Of a DNA stretch of 64,000 bases, positions 33,601-43,540 are shown piece by piece; the stretch's first letter is position 1; every line of letters begins with the position of its first letter. The stretch lies in the NCBI GenBank assembly GCA_030248195.1, contig JASAND010019908.1, positions 34,425-98,424 of the forward strand. Reading direction: 5' to 3'. The position numbers were made by a program, and so were the translations under genes. The notes beneath the pieces are model-generated. The model did no database searches, was not told where the DNA came from, and was given only the letters and a program-made list of their open reading frames with translations. Origin of the DNA: Trissonchulus latispiculum (taxonomy: Eukaryota > Nematoda > Enoplea > Enoplida > Ironidae).

Positions 33601-36600
33601 CAATTCCAAGGAGAAAAAGCAGCCACTGGAAATTGGTCTACGAATTTTGACCTCCCTAAAAACAGTTCCGGAAATTCGTGACGCGGCTGTTCGGTTTCGA
33701 AAGCCACAGCCATCGGTGACGGAAGCCGATATTCGGACCCCCAATCATCCGGATGCAGCTCGCCTTTTGGGGGTCGATCGAAATCGACAGCTACGTATCC
33801 TGGCGAAGCCGCGAATCAAGAAACGGGTCAGCTGGAAGGTTCCGGTTGCGGAACCGAAAACTCCTTGCTGTTCCGGCGGTGCGGAGAATTTGGACTGTTT
33901 AGAACGATCGCCATATTTTCGACCGAAATCGCCTCCATGCAATTGCAATAGAGGGAGTGCTACGCAGCAATGTTGTGCTGTGCAGTCGCGTAAAGTAGTC
34001 GGCGTTGCCAAGCGACAGCTCCGTTTTGAAGAGACTGTTTGTGGTCATGAGGAAATTCCGAACTCGGATTTCGTGAATAGTGAGTATTAGAGATGCACCA
34101 GGGCTACTACTGGGGTCGGGGCTTGAAAATTGGGAGTCCGGTCTGGTCCAAATCGAAAATATTCAAAACTTTTCAAACTACAAATTTTGCTATATATAAA
34201 TAAATATATATAATTTCAGAAAGTAGGGCAGATTTTCCTTTCTGTAGGAAGGTAACAGGCGTATATGCAGAAAGACCTGACCCTCTCCTACGGTTGCTGC
34301 CATAGTTTCAGGTAGTACTCCTGGCTCAACGCTGAAAATCCGTTAAGTCCTGCAGTAGAACAAGGATATCTCCTTCCTGGGGAATTCTTTTACCGGCCCA
34401 TGTCAAGATAAAAGTCACTTTTTGATTCGTTCTGATATGCTAATTGTTTTTCTCAGAGTTTTTATTTTCATGGGGATTCTTGGGGTTCTGGGGTTTCTTT
34501 ATGTTTTGTAGAGATTTGGTCTATAACTACGTGTAGTTTCATTTTCCATGGGGTTCTCGGGGTTCTTGGGGTTCTTGACTTTTCGATGAGATTTGATCCG
34601 TAACTACATATATTTAGTTTCAAAATTTTGATAGGAATTCTTGGGGTTTCTGAAATTTTGTTCAGAAGATTTGATCCACTACTATATCTAGTTTTAAGTG
34701 TTTGCTGGAGGATCTGAGGATTCGGAAGTCCGGGAATTTTGCGATCTATTGCGATCTTGTTCATTTTTTGTCGTTTTGCCGATTGATACCCGTATTATTG
34801 ACATTGGATGTTATTGACACAAATATTTGATGACTGAGATACAAATATACACATTATCAACATATCATGAAGTAAAGTGTCAGATAGAATAGATCCGCAA
34901 TGTAGTCACGTAACCATAGTCACCGAGTGCGGGATACAAATGCGTGAAAAAACTGAGAACCTCTTCTAACTTTAACTTCTTATCTTAAGAACCTCGTCTT
35001 GACATGGGACCTTTTAATTTTAACTTAAGGATTAGATAGAGCCTACGGTTAGCCGATATGTACTGGGTTTCTTCCCCACCCCGTTGGGACGAACAGTTTT
35101 GTGGGGTAGCCGCGGCAGGGATTCGAATCGCTTGTTATCGGATTGGCAGTCGATAGCCTTAGCCACTGGGCAAACCCGGTGCTTGCCTTTTTTGTTTCAG
35201 TTGATGGTGCGAAAACTGCCAGTGATTCGATATTGTCCGCGTTTGCTGCGGTGGATGAAGCTTTGACTTCTCTACGATTGCAGTTGTTGGCATTGTTTAA
35301 TCCTATAAAGAGGTTGTCCTTTTTGATAGTTTGCTTTTTTATTTATTTTGTTACGGTGTAATTATGTTAGAGTTTAGGAAGCCGAAAATTAAAAATTTTA
35401 ATTAAAATTTTTATTCAATTTTTTATTTATTGAAATTTTAAATTCAAAATTTAAAATTTATTTTAACTTGGCTATGATTTTACGCTATTGTGGTAATTTA
35501 GTGCTCAACTTAATCTACTTTATCGTGGCAAAATACGTGTCGTCTACGGTCTAAACTAAAACCTTTTCGAAGTTTTATATGTTCCTGAATCCATGATTGT
35601 AGTTTTGTTTCCCTTTACTCTTCGGATGTTATCGGTGACAAAAGCTTTGCTATGAGGCACAGACAAAAATTTAGCACCAGGCTCACAAAATTCATGCATA
35701 ACTGTTGGTTGCAGCCAAATCTACTTGAAAAAGTTCTAAGTTTGTGTCCATAATAAAAGGTTTAACTTTCACTAAGTTTCTATTATACGTACTGTTTTCA
35801 GATCTGATCCTATTCCGAAGCAATCCAGTGTAGCTGTACAGGTATCGCCCACGGGCAATCCTGCTGCAGCACCAACAGCACCGACAGCACAGCAACAGCC
35901 TGCGCTGGCCTGCTGCGCTGAAGCGCGTGCGCTTCCTCTCGCTGTCGGAGCACCAAAACCGGTTCCTGACAGTGGTGGAAACGTTCAACGGGGTATAAGC
36001 CTAAATAACCGGTCCATGTTTTATCCGGACAGATTTATTCCTCGACCAGCCCAGGCTAGACTGTTTACCGGGGCTCACTTGGAATCTGAGTTGTCCCCTG
36101 GTTTAGGTATAAATTGATTCTAGTGTGCTAGAATTGATATTTAATATTAATAACTTTTAGCTGCAAGAGCTGTAGGTCTACTGTAGGTATACTTCAGGAA
36201 TTTTGATTTTTATCGGATTTGAAAGTTTTTCTTATTCGTATATTTTTCATTTCTTATTTCGGTTTTATTTTAGCTGACAAATGCGGCACTCTGCTTGCCA
36301 ACTGGGAAAATCCTGTTCTCAAACGACCTAAGGTAACAATAGAAATCAAACTCATTCTACAGCTATCGTTATTATTAATTCCTGATTAATCTTTTTTAGT
36401 TAATTTACTTGGCTTTACAACCTGACAAGTCTAACGATGGTTGTACAAATTGTACATACGACCACCTTATTTTTTACTTTTGCTTGATGGCACTGTTTAT
36501 GATTTCAGTCGTTTTTGATTTTAAAGAAGTAATGAGAAACGCCTGCCTGCAGTCACTAAGGCAAAGCCTTAGTCCGAAACAGGAGAGAACCAATCATTTT

Positions 36601-39600
36601 GGATTTTATGATTCTCATTTTTAATTTTTTAGGACAATGTCTGCGAACAGTTGCCCGGCCCTACTAGTTCTTTGCAGTTCACCAAAGAATTATTGGCCAC
36701 AGCAAAGGTACGCTCGAGATGATTTTCTTGTTCAATTTTATTACTTATTGTATCGATCAGTGCTTACTATAGCAATTTTAGCACTTATCTTATTGCCGTT
36801 TTGTGAATTTCAGAAAATTAAATTTCATAACATTTTGCGAAGCATTTCGCTAAATTTCTCACTTTTTGGCGGTGGACATTTTGCCAACAACCTTCATTTG
36901 GTGTGATATGTCGCTACATTTGGTTCTTCGCATAAGTTACAGTTTGTCGGGCGGGACCTGCATGTGGGTTCGAATATCACTGGAGACGCTATCGCTTTTG
37001 ATTTTAAGGTGGTGATTCCTTTTGGGCAAATATTGTTGTTTGGCGGCATAAATCAAGATGAAATTTGACGAAACTTTCAGAAATACGTTCTTTTAGCGTT
37101 CTAATACTCTCCGCGCAATCCCGCTTCAAAATTTTGAGATTTCCGTTCAGGACGGTTTTCGCCAATTTCTGACAGTTGAGCAGCAAAAAACTGCATAGCT
37201 ATGATTATATTCATTCGAAAGATCTCGTTGAGCTCTACATTTTTGCTTGTGGAAGCAACTTTCTAGCTCTTCTCTAATGTGAGATATAGCCGATTTTCTA
37301 ATTTTGGCGTTGAAAACGTCATTTTTGCAGAAATCAAATAATCCACGATTTCTTGAGCTAAAGCTCAAGCCGTAAAATTAAACTATGGGTATCGATTTGA
37401 AGGTCTCGTCGAGGCTGATTATCCGAGGCATTATGATCTTCCAACTCCTATCCCGTGAGCTGGTATTATAAAAAATGTAGTTTTTGCAAAAACATGACCA
37501 AACTTTTTCCAGTGATTGTCGAGCATTTACTATACAAGCTAGAGGGTTGCCACTTACTAGACATGTTTTACGCAAAAATGCCCAGGGACCCTTTTTAGTT
37601 GCCCCGATTGCTGCTTTCTAGCTAAAGTGGCCGCTTGCTAAAGTTCGGAAAAGTAGGCAAAATCCAGGGTGCGCAAACATTTTAGCTTATTTCTTCATAA
37701 CGAAGAGTGATTTCACGATTATTAAAAAGGAGTCCCCAGCTATTTGATAGTGGAATCGAATGATGTAGCCGATGCCTCACGAAAAAATATACTTTATTCT
37801 GCAAAAAATCTGGAAAATTAAAGAACTTCGAAAATCCAGGAAATTAGTTTCCAAAGACTGAAGTTAGTTTCATTGCATTCATTAGAAAGAGAAAATGTTA
37901 ATCTCCACTCTGGAGCATGGAGTCCTCTCCTCTTCCAAAAATGGCTTCTTAACTCCACCTAATGAATGAGTAATACGGGTTCAAAGTTGATGTCTCCAAA
38001 AGGAATCACCACCTTAAGTGTTGTAAAGCTACAGTCTGAGTTTAGAATGGTACAAGGTTTCGCCCAGCTGCCTCTGTACTGCTGTACTGCTATTTTTGCG
38101 TTGTATTTTTGAGTTTGGCGTTTTTGCATTCTGCAGTACTATTTCTTTTTTGTTTCAGTTTATCGGTCAAGTTGATAAGAAATTTATTGCTTGCACTGTC
38201 ACTGATTCAGGTTTGTTTCAATGGGCCCGTGGTTTTTTACTAACTTGTAAATTTCGTCAATATTATTTCTATCGGAACATTAATACGTTATAAGAAGTTT
38301 ATAATTACTCTATGCGTGTTGTATATATAGTGAAAGCATCATCTTATTGCTCTCCCCCTGCTATTTGAAGTTAACAACTACCTCCTCAAGGTCTTGCGAA
38401 TTGATGTTTGCTCACATGCTCACAAACTCGTGCTGACGCTTGTATACTTTGTGTAACTGTGTACGTGAAGGTGTACTCGTGGCTGGGACTGCGAAATCAG
38501 CCTACGACAACGTTTCGATCCAGCCTGTTTTTTGTTTAACTGTGATTGATTTGTTAATTTTCATTAATTAAACTTTTTTGCACTGGTAGATGTCACAGAC
38601 TTGTCGTTATTTATTCGAAATTCAAACAAACTTTACGGGATCGTTTGCAGACACTTTAGAGGTGTGTAATTCGTTACTGTTTTTAATTTTACCAAGATTT
38701 TATCGTTTCAGAGGGCAATAGGATTATCTGTTTGCTGGACCAGCATGCCGCAGACGAACGCATACGACTGGAAAGAATTAAGTTTGGTAATTAAGATTAA
38801 GTTTTCTCAATAAATGTGCCCAAGTTCAATCTTGTCGGTACCAGAGTTTAGTTTCTTGGATACTTTCTTGAATTAGACATCATCGATATTCGGTGATAAT
38901 AAATGGCGGTAGGTAGCACCACGGAATTTCTTCGGTTCAAACGCAGCTGCCACAATTGCTTCAGGCAGAGCATTCCAGGCAGTGGTAATCGCCGGAATGA
39001 AACTGCGCCTGTGATGCTCAGTCCGACATCTGGGAGTCTGACGGGCTGCTGAGTTTCGGACGGCCCTGGTGGATCTCCGTCAATGAACCAAAAAACGGTG
39101 GTTTATTAGGGTGCTAGCCGACCACCAGGTCTAAAACAGGAAAATTGCCGTCAGGACCGCCAAATAGAGCCATGGCTCCCAGCTGGAGCTGCAACAAAAG
39201 AAAAAAGGCAGAATGGGTACTAAAACGTGCACGGCTCCCCTTTTTTCTTTTAAACAACCCAGCACAGCACAAGCTATATGGCATGTGTAGTGACTTGGCC
39301 AAAGTACATGGGTCACGTAGGGTTTAGCCGAGAAGTAGCAGTCAAGGCTTCCCGTTTCCAGCTTCAGGTGTGCTTGGCTAGAGCACGTACCTACCTAGCC
39401 CAACAAAGCCAGTTTGTATAACTTTTGAATTTGCTTAAATTTCGTTTTTTTTGTATCTACAGTATGTGAACTGCACTAAAATGAATTTGTGATAACACAT
39501 GATCTCTATGTTGTTTCAGGAAACAACTCATTTGATCCAAAACAGATCCTGACCAGTTCACGCCTACAGACACCCCTCACTATCACTGTTGATAGTCCTA

Positions 39601-40833
39601 CGCAGCACCAAATATTTTTGAGCTTTCAGTCAAAGCTTGGTAATTTAAATTTTTTAATATTCTCATGTTTTTAGCTGAGTATTTTGTTTTTTAATTACAA
39701 ACTTTTGCGTTTTACTTATCTGTGCATGTTTTGGTATTTTTTGGTTCTGAATTTTTTTGGTATTTCGGTTCAGATTTTTGTAATTGCAATTTACTTTTTC
39801 AGACTCTACGGTAATTCTTGTTTACCTTTGAAAACTATTCTCCAGTTTGTATATTTATGTTGTAGCTTTATTAGCTTCCCAAAATATCCGGAAACCATTA
39901 TTTTTTTAGTTAGCACATTTGTGGCAAGCACCCCCCTCCCCCCCCTCTCCGTCAAAATGCCAAAATATGCTTTACCGATTTTTTTGGATATTACGTATGA
40001 AGTCTAGTGTACTGATAGCATTTTATATGAATGTAATTGCCAATTCTAATTCATTGGACGACAGCACAAAGTTGTGAATAACGCAAAGAATTGTTTAATT
40101 TTGTCGTTTAATTTCAATAAGGGCATTCTTTTCCTTGCCCCTATCATTTTGCTAGAATTAAGCGGTCGAAAAATTTTCAATCTTGTTCTGTTTCTCTTAT
40201 TACTGTTTAACTGTAGATTTTGTACTAATTTTGTATTAATTTGCGTTTTGTATTTTTGCAAACACTCACTGTGCTCCTACTTTGTGGTTTTATTGTAGAA
40301 AAGTTTGGCATAAAGTTTGAGTGCGTCGGCGGGCCGGCGATCAGATTTCTGGAACTCCCCGACTGTTTGATTGAGCGGTCGAAAGGGAGGATTAGTCAGC
40401 TTGTCGCTCTAATGCAGCGCCTGATTGCCGAAATATGTCAGGTACGGAAACTCTACCACAATAGAAATTATAAGAACGCGGAAAACAATAACTTGTGCGA
40501 GACTCAGGATTGGGATGGAATCCATTTATATAGAATATTCTTATTCCGGTAGCGGTTGGTCAGGGAAATGATTTCGCAAACACCGCGCCGCGCTGAGAAA
40601 AAATTTTTGACCACTGTTTTCTCTGTTTATGTTTAGTGTTTTCTTAAAAAAAACTAGTGTTTAAAAGATGGTAAAAAGTTTTTGATTTTCAGTCAAACTG
40701 AAATATAACTTCTTTATTTGATTACTTACAATATAAGTGTTTTTTCTTTATTTTAAGCATGCTCGCCGCAGTAGAGTTGTTGTTGGCCTACCCTCAATGC
40801 TTCATGAGATATTGTGCTCACAGGCTTGCAGAA
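21651..40833 (+). CDS. MLH3: MLH3, MutL-family mismatch repair/meiotic endonuclease, 14 exons, C-terminus missing
   Basis: Exons in phase: 21651-21874, 22180-22345, 23214-23301, 23632-24056, 32843-34079, 35201-35312, 35802-36106, 36274-36332, 36633-36707, 38159-38210, 38712-38786, 39520-39639, 40299-40441 and 40758-40833; about 1052 codons. The GHKL ATPase shows E31 and N35 (IELVYNALDA) and D59-N-G-Q-G; exon 3 has GAGTTVSVFGFMERLPVRQK and exon 4 the HPSISFSLR-like segment. Exon 5 is a 412-codon linker rich in Pro, Glu and Lys. The C-terminal domain has LLANWENPVLKRPK, QVDKKFIACTVT and the nuclease signature DQHAADERIRLE (about residues 924-935; DQHA-x2-E-x4-E intact). MutL-gamma (MLH1-MLH3) nicks DNA in meiotic crossing-over. 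Oddities: motif III reads YGSRGCSL instead of a GFRGEAL-type sequence, and no exon with the final CxHGRP motif was found. An optional in-phase exon lies at 38590-38661. Confidence 0.92.
22640..23060. repeat. Degraded copy of the foldback family in MLH3 intron 2
   Basis: Shares TAAAAAAAATTTTAAATTTT, GGGTCGCTGAACAC, TTTTTTGGATTCATCTTTTCG/TTAGCT and, inverted, TTTCAGATTCGTGCTCATCG with the palindrome at 24575-25161 and with 62390-62830. The arms are now poorly matched, so this is an old copy. Confidence 0.5.
24575..25161. repeat. 587-bp near-perfect palindrome (foldback element) in MLH3 intron 4
   Basis: Two arms of about 280 bp pair around a short centre (about 24859-24880). CTTTCCCCCCCAGCCCTAAC at the left end pairs with GTTAGGGCTGGGGGGAAAG at the right. 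Inner landmarks are GAATTCACCAGCCTCCAGT, GGTCCCCCCTTACC, CGCTGAGCACGAATCTGAAA and AACGAAAAGCTGAATCGA, each with its complement. The high arm identity implies recent formation or ongoing correction. No ORF. Confidence 0.9.
25162..25330. repeat. Homopolymer-rich low-complexity tract
   Basis: Runs of A, T and G up to about 20 bases lie between the palindrome and the retrotransposon, including a G-run near 25297-25318. A similar A/G-run stretch lies at about 31060-31180 on the other side of the retroelement. It may be real or partly a sequencing or assembly artefact. Confidence 0.7.
25430..26068 (+). CDS. Retrotransposon N-terminal region: degenerate 2A-like motif, PHD finger, Ala-rich repeats
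   Basis: The first ATG in frame is at 25430, but the frame is open from 25322, so the true start is uncertain. Residues ILAGDVEENPDP (25559-25585 for the core) match the ribosome-skipping 2A consensus D-x-E-x-N-P-G-P except that the essential glycine is aspartate (codon GAC). A C4HC3 PHD-type finger follows: CGSCGVNV, CAKCGQWSHRVC and GWFCSNC. Then come a proline/threonine stretch and three 20-residue Ala/Pro/Thr repeats. The frame ends at TAA (26066-26068), and the endonuclease begins 45-odd bases later in the same frame. In Ingi/L1Tc-type elements 2A sequences sit at the N-terminus of the polyprotein, which fits this position. Confidence 0.8.
   Translation: MRNGNPFFFPSQGRQDSPLVCPRGFFDAGPGNPAFWRRLLILAGDVEENPDPATTYPCGSCGVNVNRKDYSIACAKCGQWSHRVCLGFTVRQLLAANSNGWFCSNCPPSPPSTLQGTPAPPPPTPTSPLQSTPAVDSPPTPPTAAPALAAPAAATAAVAAATTAAPALAAPAAATAAAGAATTAAPALAAPAAATAAAAATTGRRSPPPIPR
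25857..26034 (+). repeat. 60-bp coding minisatellite, 3 units
   Basis: Three tandem copies start GCCGCCCCTGCCCTCGCTGC with period 60 bp and encode APALAAPAAATAA-type repeats in the spacer of the retrotransposon protein. The units differ at only a few positions (GTTGCC / GCTGGC), so expansion was recent. Confidence 0.9.
26069..29083 (+). CDS. Retrotransposon EN and RT domains, RNase H start
   Basis: The frame continues from the upstream region past TAA 26066-26068. The endonuclease begins RILQWNSNGLSV and keeps VLQETHL, an IGGGVATLVRH segment, ITNIYVPP, VVLGDINGHSPLW and GDSDHHPI. The RT has AAPGPDRVRNVSL, SYRPIALTSC, YQAGFRRLRSTQDQ, TALIDFSRAFDRVWH, CGVPQGCVLSPTLFQIFINSL and the catalytic SLFADDVAIW. 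RNase H begins TIFTDGSAQEGT and is cut at 29083 by foreign DNA; translation into the insert adds a few residues and stops at 29110. There are no frameshifts across 1000 codons, so the element decayed little before being interrupted. It carries out target-primed reverse transcription in intact relatives. Confidence 0.9.
29084..30183. mobile_element. 1.1 kb insertion in the RNase H domain, hAT-like TSD
   Basis: AGGTACG stands at 29077-29083 and again at 30184-30190. Dropping the insert and one copy restores RNase H in frame (EGT then KNGGSG). If the ends are CTAGGTTTTTTTTT and, inverted, CAGCGTTTTTTTTTT, the duplication is 8 bp with one mismatch, as in hAT elements. Inside are AAATAAAAATGACG words near both ends (29149; about 30112 and 30133), G/C tracts and TA repeats. 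No transposase ORF. Confidence 0.8.
30191..31015 (+). pseudogene. Retrotransposon RNase H remainder and zinc-binding C-terminus
   Basis: This continues the frame broken at 29083. It carries the RNase H glutamate (SSFGAELRALDAAL), the third acidic residue (IFSDSQALLK) and the terminal HSGIQGNETADRLA, then a helical region and the zinc-binding CRFCPGQEDTLQHLISSC, and ends at TGA (31013-31015). Apart from the insertion it is undamaged. Cut off from its start codon it would not be expressed as part of the polyprotein. Confidence 0.85.
31490..31660 (+). mobile_element. Penelope-like element 3' fragment
   Basis: This stretch matches the reverse complement of about 18595-18745, the end of the Penelope-like element. 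Shared words include CCGAAATTGGATCCCCCG, CAGCGTGTGAAGAAT, GGTGGAGC and GTCTGACTCTG. It covers the last codons and the start of the 3' UTR only, in the opposite orientation to the longer copy. Confidence 0.8.
32501..32571 (-). tRNA. tRNA-Gly(GCC)
   Basis: The reverse complement is 71 nt and folds as a standard cloverleaf: acceptor GCATCGG/CCGATGC with discriminator A (32501), anticodon loop CTGCCAC with anticodon GCC (complement at 32537-32539), and T-loop GGTTCGATTCC (the pol III B box). It is almost identical to animal tRNA-Gly(GCC) genes. A TTTT terminator follows within ten bases (complement of AAAA 32494-32497). It lies antisense in MLH3 intron 4, about 270 bp upstream of exon 5. Confidence 0.97.
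34462..34700. repeat. Diverged tandem repeat, about 100 bp units, about 2.5 copies
   Basis: TTCTTGGGGTT, GAGATTTG(G/A)TC, TAACTAC and TAGTTT(C/T)A recur in the same order at roughly 100-bp spacing within MLH3 intron 5. The units are about 75% alike by eye. Confidence 0.55.
35010..35182 (-). mobile_element. Candidate tRNA-derived SINE
   Basis: On the minus strand, AGTGGCTAAGGC resembles a pol III A box and GATTCGAATCCC a B box, spaced as in a tRNA, with a degenerate anticodon-like arm CTGCCAA between. The arms no longer pair, so this is not a working tRNA. About 100 bp of unrelated body (through CCCCACAAAACTGTTCGTCC) follows, as in a SINE. It ends about 20 bp before MLH3 exon 6. Confidence 0.45.
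37018..38013. mobile_element. TTAA-flanked TIR element, 996 bp, in MLH3 intron 9
   Basis: TTAA lies at 37014-37017 and 38014-38017. The termini GGTGGTGATTCCTTTTGG are exact inverted copies. The terminal pattern resembles that of the TTAA elements at 16243 and 53185 (GGGGGGTCCATTTTTGG), suggesting a shared transposase type. No ORF of interest inside. Confidence 0.85.
38880..39070 (-). mobile_element. Non-LTR retrotransposon ORF2 3' remnant
   Basis: The minus strand reads RRSFIPAITTAWNALPEAI and then FRGATYRHLL, the same W-N-x-LP-x-x-V / F-x-x-x-L-x-x-L C-terminal signature as the CR1-like elements in the first 6 kb. Only about 55 codons are recognisable. It lies between MLH3 exons 11 and 12. 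Confidence 0.55.
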
Positions 40834-41486
40834 GTAAGTGACTGTTTAAGTCGTAGGCCCTATTTCTTTAAAGATTACGAATATAGTATTAAACGGATAT
40901 AAAATTATAAAAAATATATAAAATCCACTTCATTAAAGTTTTTATCGCTGTAAACAATCCGGTCATTTTAATCCGTCCATTAAACGAATTAATTTCAGTC
41001 AGTTTTTTTAAATTACCGTTTTAAAGAAGTAAGTATTAAAAAATTTAAGTTTACTAAGCTCATTCTGAGTATTAGAACGAGGATTGAACTCTGGTTAAAA
41101 ACTCAGCAGACGGAATAACATTAATCCTTGAATAAACTACGATAATGTGTTTAATTGAACGTTGACTTTTCATTCCACCGAAGCGGCTAATAATGATACA
41201 GTATTGGATTAAAATTTTAATTCTTTGTGCATTAAAGAAATAGGAGTTGCTGTCGTTCGTAAATTCGTTTAACTCTTTGGATCCAATCAATTTGATTCGC
41301 GATTCTGTTGGTTTACTGCGAATTAAAGTCTGACCAAAAAATCTTGGAACCGAACAGTCAGTACCAGTCCTGAGTTATCCTTAGAAGGTAGCCTATATAA
41401 AGTATATATTTTTAGAATCCTCAGGAGAAGGAGATTCCGATAATCCCATCATATCCGGTCTATATCCGGTTACCGGATACTAAATC

Positions 41487-42740
41487 GATAAAAACGCTTC
41501 AGATTCGGAAGAAAAATGCTAATTAATTCATACTCTAGTATATTGGTCCTTGGCTCAAAACATTTCCGAAAATCGGGTCACATCCGGTCCATGTCCGGTA
41601 ACCGGATGCCCAGGTCACAAAAACTGTACAGCAAGATGGGTAGGTCGTACAGTTTCGCCGATTGGATTTTTGGATTCCTCGGGTCGAAATTAGTCTGTAT
41701 CCAAAATTTTGTCCGGTTAAGACCAAAATTGCGTGATCTATGGTCGTATCCGGTTCGCAAAAAACCGGAAAAAACGGTTTTTCCGGCCTGGTGCTCGGAA
41801 TCGCGGATTAAAAATGTTCCTTTTTGGCACAATGAATGTTTGGGAGGCTACTTTCATTTTACCGGTGTCAAAGCAATCGAATATCCGGTCCATTTCCGGT
41901 TCTGAGCTTTGAAGTTTGAGATTTCATGGGCTGTTATCTCAGTATCCGGTTGGTCCGGAAGTCAAATTATTGCATTAAAATTATATTTGGTCTATCCCTA
42001 ACCAACACCAACCTCAAATTACTTCATATCTGCTGTAAATTTTGAATGGCAGCGTTTTAAAAATGGTTCAAAAATAGGTTATATTGCATGCGACAAAGCT
42101 AAGCGTATGGGATCAAATCTCATGTCCGGTTTAACAATTAGACAAAACAAACAAAAATCACCCATTTTTAAAACGCTGCCATTCAAAATTTACAGCAGAT
42201 ATGAAGTAATTTGAGGTTGGTGTTGGTTAGGGATATACCAAGTATAATTTTAATGCAATAATTTGACTTCCGAACCAACCGGATACTGAGATAACAGCCC
42301 ATGAAATCTCAAACTTCAAAGCTCAGAACCGGAAATGGACCGGATATTCGATTGCTTTGACACCGGTTAAATGAAAGTAGCCTCCCAAACATTCATTGTG
42401 CCAAAAGGGAACATTTTTAATCCGCGATTCCGAGCACCAGGCCGGAAAAACCCTTTTTTCCGGTTTTTGCGTACCGGATACGACCATAGATCACGCAATT
42501 TTGGTCCAAACCGGACAAAATTTTGGATACAGACTAATTTCGACCCGAGGAGTCCAAAAATCCAATCGGCGAAACTGTACGACCTACCCATCTTGCTGTA
42601 CAGTTTTTGTGACCTGGGCATCCGGTTACCGGACATGGACCGGATGTGACCCGATTTTCGGAAATGTTTTGAGCCAAGGACCAATATACTAGAGTATGAA
42701 TTAATTAGCACTTTTCTTCCGAATCTGAAGCGTTTTTATC
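41487..42740. repeat. 1.25 kb palindrome (foldback element) rich in ATCCGGT
   Basis: GATAAAAACGCTTCAGATTC at 41487 pairs with its complement ending at 42740. The arms of about 580 bp run to GGCAGCGTTTTAAAAATGG (about 42067) and its complement (about 42161), leaving a loop of about 93 bp. Arms match almost base for base. ATCCGGT/ACCGGAT occurs many times in each arm and also just outside the left arm (about 41450-41475). The 84-129 residue ORFs in both arms are mirror images and look non-coding. Confidence 0.92.
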
Positions 42741-43239
42741 GAGGCTCAACTATTCATTAGCACTTTATTGTAGGCTAAATTGCAAGCTGGCCAAAGAATC
42801 AACGAAAACCTAGACCGAAACACTGTCTTTAGATTACTTTTCAGCGAACTCTGAAAATATACAACTTTTCATGAAAATCGTAAAAAAATCTTTGGTTGGC
42901 TCCCCTTAAATTGCAGTTTTACCCATGTGGTTAACCCCGTTAAAGCTTAAACTATAAAACTTTGCTGCAGATTGGTCAATAATTCGTTGAAATGGATCCA
43001 TGCTAAATTTCAGCAAAATCGGTTAGAAAATGCAAGTTACACAGGGATTCGCTCGGATCACCCTAGTACAGGATGACGCTAGATTGAAGGTGTAATAAAT
43101 GTCTGTTAATGAAATTAGTAAATATCTTCTTTTGCTGGTTTATTTTATTTAAAATTTTCCAAACGTAAAGAAGTTTTTTAAAATCTCAAATGGTGAAAAG
43201 TTGGCCATTACGTAAGCAAAAATTATATTATTATTTTAA

Positions 43240-43540
43240 CTCTTTTCACATATGCAGAGAGTTAACTTTAACTCTACCAGTTTTAACTCTTTTAACTCTT
43301 TTCGCGAATGCAGAGAGTTAATTTTAACTCTACCAGTTTTAACTCTTTTAACTCTTTTCGCGAATGCAGAGAGTTAATTTTAACTCTGCCAGTTTTAACT
43401 CTTTTAACTCTTTGATTTTTAAACCTGCAGAGTTAAAAGAGTTAAAAACGGACAGAGTTAAATTTAACCCTGCGCATTCATGAAAAGGGTTAAAAGAGTT
43501 AATTTTAACTCTACTCTACTCTACTCTACTCTACCCATTC
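43240..43540. repeat. TTAACTC minisatellite, units about 57 bp, with an inverted part
   Basis: Three units of TTTTAACTCTTTTAACTC plus TTTTCGCGAATGCAGAGAG are followed by an inverted stretch (GAGTTAAAAGAGTTAAAAAC, then CGCATTCATGAAAAGGGTT) and a short (CTACT)n run. It can fold on itself. No coding sense. Confidence 0.85.

Noticed and set aside
35092..35170. Second tRNA gene
   Set aside because: Acceptor and T stems do not pair; it is better explained as a tRNA-derived SINE head or pseudogene.
38590..38661. Extra in-phase MLH3 exon of 24 codons
   Set aside because: Splice sites and phases fit, but joining exon 10 directly to 11 gives the expected spacing before DQHA; kept only as an option.
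41516..42711. Several ORFs of 84-129 codons in both orientations
   Set aside because: They are mirror products of the palindrome arms, with identical peptides from both strands and no domain.
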